Assembly: GCA_016926235.1 (NCBI GenBank)
Contig: JAFGOZ010000454.1
Span: forward strand, 1-21,957
Source: Bacteroidales bacterium
GTDB taxonomy: Bacteria > Bacteroidota > Bacteroidia > Bacteroidales > UBA10428
Direction: 5' to 3'
Length of the DNA stretch: 21,957 nucleotides
A program made the position numbers and the translations under genes. Shown here in pieces: positions 6,750-14,519 of the stretch; the first letter of the stretch is position 1; each line of letters opens with the position of its first letter. The notes beneath the pieces were generated by a model. It did not search any database. It saw only the letters and a program-made list of their open reading frames with translations, and was not told where the DNA came from.

Positions 6750-7289
6750 ATGAGCGAGTTTGATTTAAGAACAAATCCTTTTCATAGTCCAGGTTATCCT
6801 ATAAAGATAGACTATTCTTTGGTTCAACTGGACCTGTACCGGTTATTATGTTGTTTCGGTGCAAGTTCAATAATAGAAAGAATATCAAGGAAATACTCTA
6901 ATACATTGATTAATAGTTTTCTTCGGATAGAATATGAAAAGTCAGAAATTTCAAGAATCATAATTAATCTCGCAATAATTGCCAGAAATGAACTAGATAA
7001 TGGCAATGGGTTAAGAACAAATAATCCGAATTTCGGACAAGATAAAGTGGGTATCCTTTATAAAGCAGGTAAAACGAGAAAATTGGATTTGAGTTTTAGA
7101 GAGGCCTGCAATAAGATAATCCATTGCGAATATATTAATTGGGACATGAAAAAACCTGTTTCAATAGCAGAATATGATGGATTAAATCCTATCATATACC
7201 TGTATGGGAGCTTAAATGAGGCAAGATGGAAGGCGGTTCTTAAAATTTATGATTTTGTCAATGTTTATATTGGATTGATTCAGCTGTAA
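6750..7289 (+). CDS. Small HEPN-like protein of unknown function
   Basis: The predicted protein is 179 aa from ATG 6750; an in-frame TTG at 6717 would add 11 residues derived from the intron boundary and is less likely. It looks mostly helical. The clearest signature is LSFREACNKIIHCEYINW (114-131), followed by LNEARWKAVLKIYDFVNVYI. An Arg-x7-His arrangement on a helix resembles HEPN-type proteins, although the catalytic HEPN motif is R-x4-6-H, so RNase activity is not established. Cys34-Cys35 lie in an early helix. It follows the SIR2 gene on the same strand, but 368 bp with intron debris separate the two, which argues against tight coupling. A partner of the SIR2 effector or an independent immunity gene are both possible. 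Confidence 0.5.
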   Translation: MSEFDLRTNPFHSPGYPIKIDYSLVQLDLYRLLCCFGASSIIERISRKYSNTLINSFLRIEYEKSEISRIIINLAIIARNELDNGNGLRTNNPNFGQDKVGILYKAGKTRKLDLSFREACNKIIHCEYINWDMKKPVSIAEYDGLNPIIYLYGSLNEARWKAVLKIYDFVNVYIGLIQL

Positions 7290-7342
7290 AATCAAACTGT
7301 TCACAACATCTGCTTAAAAGAGGCAGAAAGTCAGAAGGTGAT

Positions 7343-7446
7343 TATTCTGATCAAAAGTGAGTAACCCATTCCAGATCAATGTAAGCACATTTGAATCGTA
7401 AGTTTTGCTATCTTGATCTACTATTCCGGCACGAAGTGAGCCACCC
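7343..7446 (+). mobile_element. Possible IS21-type terminal repeats (remnant)
   Basis: Two related 25-bp units, at 7343-7367 (tattctg..aagtgagtaaccc) and 7422-7446 (tattccg..aagtgagccaccc), lie 79 bp apart in direct orientation. The tattccgg...agtgagccaccc form resembles the multiple repeats found near IS21-family ends in Bacteroidota. No istA or istB frame is present. I read this as the relic of one IS end. Nothing else is seen between 7290 and 7470. Confidence 0.4.
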
Positions 7447-7470
7447 TGAACCAGAAATTTGCAATTAAAA

Positions 7471-7499
7471 AAAGAGGGTTTAAAAATAATACCCTCTTT
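7471..7499 (-). terminator. Rho-independent terminator
   Basis: A perfect 9-bp stem (aaagagggt 7471-7479, accctcttt 7491-7499) with an 11-base loop lies directly after the stop of the minus-strand 67-aa gene, and its minus-strand transcript continues into a T run. The A run on one side and T's on the other make it potentially bidirectional, which would also end transcription from the left. Confidence 0.8.
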
Positions 7500-7503
7500 T
7501 CAT

Positions 7504-7707
7504 TTACTTTCCATCATGTAGAAGATCATTTAGTGAATCTACATTTTTTTGTTCCAATAATGTACCAAGGTGCATATCACCTCTGACACCAAAATCGACA
7601 CCATATTTGTTCTCAATGGTTTCAATATGAGTGTCACTTCTTTTTTGGCGAAGTTCACCGTTTTGGTTCCGGCCACGATCGCCTCTCATACCTGGGGCAT
7701 CTTTCAT
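7504..7707 (-). CDS. Small conserved-looking basic protein, unknown function
   Basis: A 67-aa protein reading MKDAPGMRGDRGRNQNGELR, then KRSDTHIETIEN, YGVDFGVRGDMHLGTLL and a final SLNDLLHDGK. The frame can be extended upstream to 7845, but that part overlaps the palindromic promoter region and reads as hydrophobic noise, so ATG 7707-7705 is preferred. I associate the RSDT.....IE..YG.DFGVR.D..L.TLL pattern with small uncharacterised proteins on Bacteroidota mobile elements; no function is known to me. It is transcribed divergently from the LexA-like repressor and shares its operator, and it ends in a strong terminator. It may be a repressor-controlled accessory or anti-repressor-like protein, which is conjecture. 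Confidence 0.65.
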   Translation of the reverse strand: MKDAPGMRGDRGRNQNGELRQKRSDTHIETIENKYGVDFGVRGDMHLGTLLEQKNVDSLNDLLHDGK

Positions 7708-7735
7708 AATCAAAATATTTAAATTAATTAACAAC

Positions 7736-7743
7736 CAAAGATA
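7736..7743 (-). promoter_or_regulatory. Putative -7 promoter element of the 67-aa gene
   Basis: On the minus strand, TATCTTTG (7743-7736) matches the Bacteroidota TAnnTTTG consensus and lies 28 bases upstream of the ATG. The palindrome at 7763-7789 would cover the -33 region, so its binding protein should repress this promoter. Confidence 0.5.
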
Positions 7744-7762
7744 CAATATAAATAGAGTATAA

Positions 7763-7789
7763 TGTAGAATATAAAACATATATTCTACA
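7763..7789. promoter_or_regulatory. Palindromic operator between the divergent genes
   Basis: TGTAGAATAT (7763-7772) and ATATTCTACA (7780-7789) are perfect 10-bp arms separated by 7 bases. The site lies 27 bp before the LexA-like start and 56 bp before the divergent start. A symmetric site of this size between divergent genes beside an HTH-S24 repressor is the expected autoregulatory operator. No second copy was noticed in the window, although I could not scan exhaustively. Confidence 0.7.
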
Positions 7790-7815
7790 ATTATGTTAAT
7801 AACTTTATTATCTTT

Positions 7816-8424
7816 ATGAGCATGAATGAGCTTCACCCAAAACAATTTAAACTGCTTGCTCTTTTAAAAGGCAATATTGATATGCCTTTAACAATGAAAG
7901 AGTTAAGTGACTTAGCTGGTATATCCTCCCCCGGAGTTCTTTATTACCACTTAAGACAGCTTGAAAAAAAAGGGTACTTAAAGAGGAATCCCGAAAATCC
8001 TAAAGATTATAATGTCCTTGATTCTCCTGAAAAAGCTGTTGTATATATAAGCAAATATGGCATGGCACAGTGTGGTCCGGATGGTTCTTTGTTAAGTGGT
8101 TCTGTTCTTGACAGAGTACCGGTTGCATCCGGTTTACTTAGGTTTCCTGCATCGCTAGCCTTTATTGTAGAATCCAGAGGCGATTCTATGGAACCAAAGA
8201 TTTCTAATGGCGATATAATTATTGCTAAAAGGCAAACCTATGCAGAATCAGGCGATTTAATTATCTGTGTTTTTGATGAAAAAGTCCTTTTAAAACAGCT
8301 TCTGAGAGTGGATAATAGAGTAATATTGAACTCCTTCAATAAAAGGTACAATTTAATTGAGGTCGTTAATGAGGCTGATCTAAGGATTGAAGGGATAGTA
8401 AAAAACATATTGCATTATGACTGA
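7816..8424 (+). CDS. LexA-like repressor, winged HTH plus S24 self-cleaving domain
   Basis: This 202-aa protein has an N-terminal winged HTH (about 5-65: QFKLLALL, MKELSDLAGISSPGVLYYHL, LEKKGYLKR), as in LexA. The C-terminal S24 domain has S124 in SRGDSMEP and K160 in VLLKQLLRV, the Ser-Lys dyad for autocleavage. The cleavage region reads YGMAQCGPDG, with Cys-Gly (86-87) where LexA has Ala-Gly, so the scissile bond is atypical but plausible. The protein would bind the palindrome upstream, repress itself and the divergent gene, and be inactivated by RecA-ssDNA after damage. Whether it is the host LexA or a phage- or island-type repressor is unclear; its setting in a defence island favours the latter. 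ATG 7822 is an alternative start. Confidence 0.82.
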   Translation: MSMNELHPKQFKLLALLKGNIDMPLTMKELSDLAGISSPGVLYYHLRQLEKKGYLKRNPENPKDYNVLDSPEKAVVYISKYGMAQCGPDGSLLSGSVLDRVPVASGLLRFPASLAFIVESRGDSMEPKISNGDIIIAKRQTYAESGDLIICVFDEKVLLKQLLRVDNRVILNSFNKRYNLIEVVNEADLRIEGIVKNILHYD

Positions 8425-8601
8425 ATTGGTCTGGGATAGTATATTCTGAATATAGTTTATATGTTTTTTTGAATACTTGGTAGTAAAAAAGAAATATAAA
8501 TAAAATTACAGGTTGGAGGATTTATATCAATTTTATGTAAATTACAGCACTATATCATATGTCCGGAATAACAAATATGGGCAATCGCCTCGTAATGCTA
8601 T

Positions 8602-9441
8602 GTGAAATCATCGGTCATCCTACAGATAAAAAGAACTTTGAGAACTGAATATCAATATATTGAAACAGCCAAAAGAGGTTACCATGGTATCAGCCTGGAT
8701 GAACAGGGATGTCATGACTATTTGAAAGGCTTGGTAAAAGACAATTTGCTGGATCGTGAGGAGTGGAAGGATTCCCTGAACAGGCTAAGAGCAATGAGGG
8801 ATGAGACGGGTTTTATTGTCAGCGATGAGCTATTGGCTGATATTCAGGCTTTGGAAAATCATGAAGTTGAAACACAGCTATTCCGTGTCGGAGAGGCCTA
8901 TGCCGAAATCATGCTGGAACAAGTGTTTACGTGTCGTTTTCATTGGAATGAGAACAGAGATTCCCGAAATCCAAAAGGAAATAAAACCGGAGCTGATTTG
9001 GTGGGATTTATTGAAGTGGATGATCAGGTGTTATTTTTATTTGGAGAGGTAAAAACTTCTTCGGAGACAGTCAATCGACCGCCACAGGTGATGACCAGCG
9101 CTGACGGGATAGAGAGTCAGCTACGGGATTTATACAATGACAGGAGTAAGCGTCTCATTTTAATTTCTTACCTTAAAAACAAAATGAGACATTATCAGCA
9201 GGGGCATCCATTCAGAAGGGATTTTGAAACCAGCGAAAGGGCCTATTATGCAGGTGTTTGCCATTATCAGTTGATTGGCGTATTGGTGCGAGATGTTGAC
9301 CCTGAAGAAAGAGACGTTTCCCTGAGCTATGGCAGGTTAAGAGATCATATACTGGAGCCAAAAGGAATAAAGCTTTTAGCCATATATCTTCCTGTTCGAA
9401 AGGAAGAATGGTTAAGCATTATAAATGAAGATCAGGAATGA
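8602..9441 (+). CDS. hamA: HamA-like (DUF1837-type) nuclease subunit of a Hachiman-like system
   Basis: This 279-aa protein has a PD-(D/E)XK-type core: D132 in TGADLVGFI, then FLFGEVKTSSE giving E149-V-K151, the ExK pair that is catalytic in HamA. The N-terminal 110 residues are helical, and the C-terminal part ends in LLAIYLPVRKEEW. The stop overlaps the helicase start (ATGA), so the two are translationally coupled, which is the usual hamA-hamB layout. In Hachiman the nuclease is held inactive by the helicase until damaged or phage DNA is sensed, then degrades DNA. The start is GTG 8602, because the upstream frame closes with TAA at 8593 and no earlier ATG is in frame. AbpA of the related AbpAB system is the alternative name. 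Confidence 0.65.
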   Translation: MKSSVILQIKRTLRTEYQYIETAKRGYHGISLDEQGCHDYLKGLVKDNLLDREEWKDSLNRLRAMRDETGFIVSDELLADIQALENHEVETQLFRVGEAYAEIMLEQVFTCRFHWNENRDSRNPKGNKTGADLVGFIEVDDQVLFLFGEVKTSSETVNRPPQVMTSADGIESQLRDLYNDRSKRLILISYLKNKMRHYQQGHPFRRDFETSERAYYAGVCHYQLIGVLVRDVDPEERDVSLSYGRLRDHILEPKGIKLLAIYLPVRKEEWLSIINEDQE

Positions 9442-12400
9442 GTACTCAATCAAAATATTACTTACTCGAAAAGGCATACCCAGATATGCTTGCCGGGATA
9501 GGTATGCTCATTCAAAAAGGAAAACTTGCCGGAAGATTTAATTCAGTTCAACTTACAGGAGATGATATTCAACAACTTGAAAAGGCTAAAGAGCTTTGTG
9601 AATTAAAGATTATCGAATTTTGGGAAAGACGTGACACACAAGAGTTTAAAGCATTATGCTCAACATATTATGATATTGCCGGACAACTACCAGCCAATAT
9701 CGGGGGCGAATATTACATCTATGAACAATTTAAGCTCATAGCATTCGGCTATTTAGGAGAGCATTGGCATTTTGTAAAGCGCTACTTGAAAGTGAATAAA
9801 GTAATTATTGAAAATATTGACGCCAGTGAAAACTGGAATAAGAGAATTCTTATACTTTGCTTTAAAGCGCTTGTCAGTTTGGTTATAAAAGATTCCTGGA
9901 GAAGGATAGATCAAGCCGTTCAGTATATTCAACGTTTAAGAGAAGAACAAAAGGAATTTGAAAGCAACTTTCTCAACCAGGTAAACGAAGAAAGTCGTCC
10001 CTACGGTGCAGCTGAACTTGTTTCCTTGTATCATTTCGCTAAAAGTATTGAAATACTCGGACAGTATTTAATAGAGGGAAGACCTATTGAACCGGAAACC
10101 CAACTGCACTATCACCTGAATCTTTCCGGAGAATTTGCCCAAAAGTCCGGCAATATTAGCCTAAGTTTATTGTACCAGTTTTTTGAAGCGCTTGCTGTTA
10201 AAATGGTTCGTAATACGATTTGGTATACGACAAGGGGTGTGAATAATTGGGTTACCCGTTTTAATCAATTTATTACCAGACATGATGAAAAAGGGGTTTT
10301 CGAATTATTGTATCCGCAACGAGAATCTATTATTGAAGGCGAATTACTGAACCCCGCGCATCGAGCTATTGTGGTTAATCTTCCCACATCGTGTGGCAAA
10401 ACCATGATAGCAGAGTATCGCATACTCCAGGCTTTAAATCAATTCGAACAGCAAGGTGGTTGGGTCGCGTATGTAGTACCGACAAAGGCATTAGTAAACC
10501 AGATTTTTATTCAACTCAATAAGGAATTAGGATCAATCGGGATCAAAGTAGAAATGGCTAGTGGAGCCATCGAACTAGATGGTTTTGAACAATATTTAGT
10601 GGAAGAAAGTGGCAATAAAACTGATTTTGACATATTGGTTACTACCTATGAAAAGATGAACTTACTGGTTCGTCAGGGCTTGGGTACAACCACTGACCGA
10701 CCATTAGTGCTCACGGTAGTAGATGAAGCACACAATATTGGAGACCAGTCTAGAGGGCTTACACTGGAATTTCTGCTATCTACCATCAAGAACGATTGTG
10801 AAGAAGCGAATTTCCTGTTAATGACGCCTGACATTTCCAACTCTAATGAAGTGGTTGACTGGCTGGCGGGGGACAGAGGAAATGTAATCAATCTTGAATT
10901 GGATTGGTGGCAACCGAATGAGCGGATTGTTGGAGCAATTGAGGTGGAAGGAAGCGGAAGGAATTATAATTTATTACTTAGAACACTCCATACCGATAAA
11001 GGAACCTATGAGATAGGCGAAGCTATACCATTGGCTCATTTTGAAAATGCTAAACAAACTAAATCACAAGTAAGTAATTCGAAAATCCGTATTGCTTCCT
11101 GTATTTCTTCAGAAATTTTGAACCTGAATTCTCCAATAATTGTATTGGCGGCTGATCCTGCTGAAACATATACCATTGCGGAAAATCTATATGAAAAATC
11201 ACAAGAGGACTTTGAAGCCAATGAAGATATTGAACTTTTAATTCGGCTTATTCAAAGCGAATTGGGAGAGGATTTCCCGTTGGCCAAGTATTTAAAACGT
11301 AGAATAGCTGTTCACAGTTCTGCATTGCCTGATGAGATACGCTTCCTGATTGAAGATCTGATGACCAATGAAAAACTTCAGGCATTGGTAGCAACTACAA
11401 CAATCGCTCAGGGAATAAATTTTCCTGTTTCGGCTGTAATTATGGGGGCGTATAATTATCCGTTCAGAGGCCCTATGCCAGTACGCGATTTTTGGAACCT
11501 GGCAGGAAGAGTTGGACGGACAGGGCAGGATATTATGGGCTGGGTTGGATTAACTGTAAGAGATGAACAGGATTTATTAGCAGTTGGTAAATATGTTCAG
11601 GAGGCATCAGAAGATTTGCATTCCCAATTGGTAAATGCTATTGACAATGCTTTACGTCATGCCGAATTTGATTTTGACCGGTGGCTTTTTGTAGATGAAA
11701 GATGGTCAGCTATTCTGCAATTTATTTCACATTTAAGAAAGCAAACGCTGCAGCAAGAAGCATTTTTGGCTCAACTAGAACAGAAGCTTCAGGGAACTTT
11801 GGGGTATAGACAGCTTCCCCAAGATAAGAAAAAATTTTTACGAGATCGAATTCGCTGGTATGCAAGTACATTAACACTTGCCGATGCGAAAAGGTCAGAC
11901 GAGACTGGATTTTCGACAATATCCGTAAGGCAAATGATTGGCCGATTGGCATCCTTCGGTTTGACGCCACAAGACTGGAATAAAAATCAATTATTTTCAG
12001 AGCAAAATCAGAGTATGCAAAAGCTTATCGGAATAATGCTAAATACTTATGAAATCAGAAAGTCTATCGACGAATTAAATACAGGAGGGCAGCCGTTAGA
12101 TCGTTCGAGTATCGCCAGGTTGGTGATTGATTGGGTCAATGGTCGTAGCATTGCAGCCATATCCTCAAGAATATATCCCAATGATGAACCTAATATTGCT
12201 GTTCAGAAGGCTACAAAAGCATTGTACAAAGTAGTGGCTAATGCTGCAACCTGGGGGCTTGCTGCTTTGCAAAAAATGCCTACCAGTGGAGTGGATTGGG
12301 ATGGTTTGTCGGATATTGAAAAGAAACGAATGGCAAACCTACCCGCTTATTTGCATTATGGAGTCAATACCGATGAAGGGGTTTTAATGCGGAAAAACAA

Positions 12401-12605
12401 TGTACCAAGGAGTATTGCGAACCGTTTGGGTGAACTATATAGTGCTTCAATAGGTGGTGAAATATTTAGCCAGCCTTCCGACTCGGTTTTAAGTTGGCTT
12501 AATCAACAAAATATCGAAACCTGGAACAAGGTGATACCAACAGGAGCGCGACTTTCTGGAGAAGACTACAAGAGGGTTTGGATGAAATTGAATGGGATTA
12601 ATTAA
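9438..12605 (+). CDS. hamB: HamB-like superfamily 2 helicase
   Basis: This 1055-aa protein has a long helical N-terminal region (1-290), then a two-lobed SF2 helicase core. Walker A is LPTSCGKT (315-322), motif Ia AYVVPTKALVNQ (344-355), motif II DEAH (429-432, VVDEAHNIGD), and motifs V and VI are TTIAQGINFP and NLAGRVGRTG (around residue 690). The AGRxGR form is typical of Ski2-like helicases, including HamB. About 300 further residues form a helical C-terminus. It overlaps the nuclease gene by 4 bp, so the proteins are probably made in a fixed ratio and act as a complex that scans for aberrant DNA ends. The Walker A motif has Cys before Gly-Lys-Thr. The helicase class is certain; the Hachiman assignment rests on the partner. 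Confidence 0.72.
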   Translation: MSTQSKYYLLEKAYPDMLAGIGMLIQKGKLAGRFNSVQLTGDDIQQLEKAKELCELKIIEFWERRDTQEFKALCSTYYDIAGQLPANIGGEYYIYEQFKLIAFGYLGEHWHFVKRYLKVNKVIIENIDASENWNKRILILCFKALVSLVIKDSWRRIDQAVQYIQRLREEQKEFESNFLNQVNEESRPYGAAELVSLYHFAKSIEILGQYLIEGRPIEPETQLHYHLNLSGEFAQKSGNISLSLLYQFFEALAVKMVRNTIWYTTRGVNNWVTRFNQFITRHDEKGVFELLYPQRESIIEGELLNPAHRAIVVNLPTSCGKTMIAEYRILQALNQFEQQGGWVAYVVPTKALVNQIFIQLNKELGSIGIKVEMASGAIELDGFEQYLVEESGNKTDFDILVTTYEKMNLLVRQGLGTTTDRPLVLTVVDEAHNIGDQSRGLTLEFLLSTIKNDCEEANFLLMTPDISNSNEVVDWLAGDRGNVINLELDWWQPNERIVGAIEVEGSGRNYNLLLRTLHTDKGTYEIGEAIPLAHFENAKQTKSQVSNSKIRIASCISSEILNLNSPIIVLAADPAETYTIAENLYEKSQEDFEANEDIELLIRLIQSELGEDFPLAKYLKRRIAVHSSALPDEIRFLIEDLMTNEKLQALVATTTIAQGINFPVSAVIMGAYNYPFRGPMPVRDFWNLAGRVGRTGQDIMGWVGLTVRDEQDLLAVGKYVQEASEDLHSQLVNAIDNALRHAEFDFDRWLFVDERWSAILQFISHLRKQTLQQEAFLAQLEQKLQGTLGYRQLPQDKKKFLRDRIRWYASTLTLADAKRSDETGFSTISVRQMIGRLASFGLTPQDWNKNQLFSEQNQSMQKLIGIMLNTYEIRKSIDELNTGGQPLDRSSIARLVIDWVNGRSIAAISSRIYPNDEPNIAVQKATKALYKVVANAATWGLAALQKMPTSGVDWDGLSDIEKKRMANLPAYLHYGVNTDEGVLMRKNNVPRSIANRLGELYSASIGGEIFSQPSDSVLSWLNQQNIETWNKVIPTGARLSGEDYKRVWMKLNGIN

Positions 12606-12620
12606 AGCATTGGATTAGCG

Positions 12621-12713
12621 CAGGCCAGACTTCCTGCCCCCCCAATTAGTTAAATACTTGATTACAGTTTATTTGAAAGAATGAAAGATTTTCGGCGAAG
12701 GGTGGTAAATATG
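12621..12713 (+). repeat. Dispersed ~95-bp direct repeat, copy A
   Basis: The stretch from caggccagac to aaatatg matches 19768-19865, by eye about four bases in five, with an identical core atgaaagattttcggcga. It contains a short frame (ATG 12681, MKDFRRRVVNM, 23 codons) that is also open in copy B with mostly conservative changes. The element is unidentified. The rest of 12606-12960 holds no gene or clear terminator that I can see. Confidence 0.6.
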
Positions 12714-12960
12714 GGCAATTTTTCCAACTTGCAGATGTTGAAAACTTCATGAAATAATTGTTTCGGCCAACCGTAAAAAATTGTATCTTGTTTTGTATCG
12801 AGACCAGGTTAACAGGGGAAATTTGCCAAATCCCAATAGCAAGCTGATTTATTAGCTGTTTCTTTAAGAATTAGGGTGTGAATATTACAGGAGAATAAGC
12901 AATTCGAAAGCATCCAAATAATTTCAAAAAGAATAATTGGATAAATAAAAAATTAAATAA

Positions 12961-14487
12961 ATGACTCTCATATACATATTATCTGGTGCATTGATCGGAA
13001 CCATAATTGGTTGGTTATATTGCAAATCGAAAATTGCCAAAAATTTCCAGATTGAAAAAGAATCTCTTCAAAGCAAGTTTTATGCTTTGGAACTTGAATA
13101 TGCTGCATTTAAAGCCACAAAAACAGAGGAAGTAAAAACTCTTGGCGAAAATATCGTACAAACTAAGGCGGCATCTAAGATACTAAACGAAACCCTTGAT
13201 TCCAAAATCGATGAAATTTTGAAACTGAACAAAGAACTGGGCAATGCCAACGCGAACCTTAATGCGGCCAATAATATCATTGAAACAGGAAGAAGTGAAA
13301 TTGAAAAATTAAAGAAAGAACTAGACACTGTAAAATCCTTAACAGAAAAAACAAGTCAGGAGTTGGCAACAGCCTCAGCTAAAAACGAATCGTTAATTGA
13401 AAAGCTTGAAACTCAGAAAAAAGACATCGAGGAATTGGGTAAGAAATTTAATACTGAGTTCGAAAATATTGCCAATAGAATATTTGAAACAAAGACTGAA
13501 AAGTTCACTGAACTTAATAAAACCAACCTGAAAGCAATTTTGGAACCGCTCGGTCAAAATATCGATGAGTTCAAAAAAACCGTAAACGACACTTATGACA
13601 AAGAATCGAAAGAACGATTTTCATTGGGTGAAAAAGTTAAAGAATTGGCGCAATTGAATCAGCAGATAAGTGAAGAAGCACGTAACCTTACCAATGCATT
13701 AAAGAGCGAAGTTAAAACACAAGGCCGTTGGGGAGAAATGATACTGGAAGCCATTCTTGAAAAATCCGGTTTACGAAAAGGTGAAGAATATTTTATGGAA
13801 TATCAACTGACTGATGAAAATGATATAGTATTGAAATCCGATTCGGAAGGCAAAAAAATGCGTCCTGATGCTGTAATCAAATATCCGGACAACCGTAATG
13901 TTATTATCGATTCCAAGGTTTCACTAAATGCATTTATAAGGTATTTGGAAGCATCAGACCCCGAAACTCAAAAAAAAGAGCTAACTGCACATATTAATGC
14001 GGTTAAAAACCATATTGTTGCTTTAAGTGCAAAGGGGTATGACGACTACAGTAAATCGCTTGATTTTGTTATGATGTTTATCCCCAGTGAGCCAGCATAT
14101 ATTACAGCATTGCAGGGTGATCCTAATATTTGGAATTTTGCATATGATAAACGTATTTTGCTGTTAAACCCTACAAATCTTATTACTTCGCTAAAACTGA
14201 TTGTTGATCTTTGGAAACGTGAATATCAGAATCAAAATGCACAAGAAATAGCCACTCGCGGAGCCAAATTGTACGATAAATTTGTGGGCTTTGTAGCAAA
14301 TCTCGAAGATATTGGCAAGCATATTGATAAAGCTAAAGACGCTTATTCCGATTCATATAAACAGCTTTACTCCGGTAACGATAATCTGGTATTACAAGCC
14401 ACTAAACTTAAAAACCTGGGTATAAAAAATAAGAAAGAACTATCCAAAGAATTAACAGGTAATTCTGAACTCCTTTTACAACAATGA
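12961..14487 (+). CDS. rmuC: RmuC family DNA recombination protein
   Basis: This 508-aa protein has an N-terminal membrane anchor (LIYILSGALIGTIIGWLY, 3-20), then a long coiled coil (about 30-165) rich in Glu/Lys/Ala heptads, then the RmuC nuclease-like domain. Its marks are QGRWGEMILEAILEKSGL, RPDAVIKYP followed by NVIIDSKVSLNAF (the D...DxK pair of a PD-(D/E)XK fold), and FIPSEPAY. Length and order match RmuC, which in E. coli limits recombination at inverted repeats. Only 32 bp separate it from the ATPase downstream and both lie on the same strand, so an operon is likely. Its placement in a defence island instead of a housekeeping locus raises the possibility that this copy serves as the nuclease of a defence pair. 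The family call is secure; the special role is inferred. Confidence 0.88.
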   Translation: MTLIYILSGALIGTIIGWLYCKSKIAKNFQIEKESLQSKFYALELEYAAFKATKTEEVKTLGENIVQTKAASKILNETLDSKIDEILKLNKELGNANANLNAANNIIETGRSEIEKLKKELDTVKSLTEKTSQELATASAKNESLIEKLETQKKDIEELGKKFNTEFENIANRIFETKTEKFTELNKTNLKAILEPLGQNIDEFKKTVNDTYDKESKERFSLGEKVKELAQLNQQISEEARNLTNALKSEVKTQGRWGEMILEAILEKSGLRKGEEYFMEYQLTDENDIVLKSDSEGKKMRPDAVIKYPDNRNVIIDSKVSLNAFIRYLEASDPETQKKELTAHINAVKNHIVALSAKGYDDYSKSLDFVMMFIPSEPAYITALQGDPNIWNFAYDKRILLLNPTNLITSLKLIVDLWKREYQNQNAQEIATRGAKLYDKFVGFVANLEDIGKHIDKAKDAYSDSYKQLYSGNDNLVLQATKLKNLGIKNKKELSKELTGNSELLLQQ

Positions 14488-14519
14488 ATTGTATTATATG
14501 TCCGAATAATTGAATTCAA

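Noticed and set aside
7708..7845. Hydrophobic N-terminal extension of the minus-strand 67-aa protein (possible membrane protein)
   Set aside because: It runs through the palindromic operator, the promoter-like box and into the divergent repressor's start, so it is promoter DNA read as protein.
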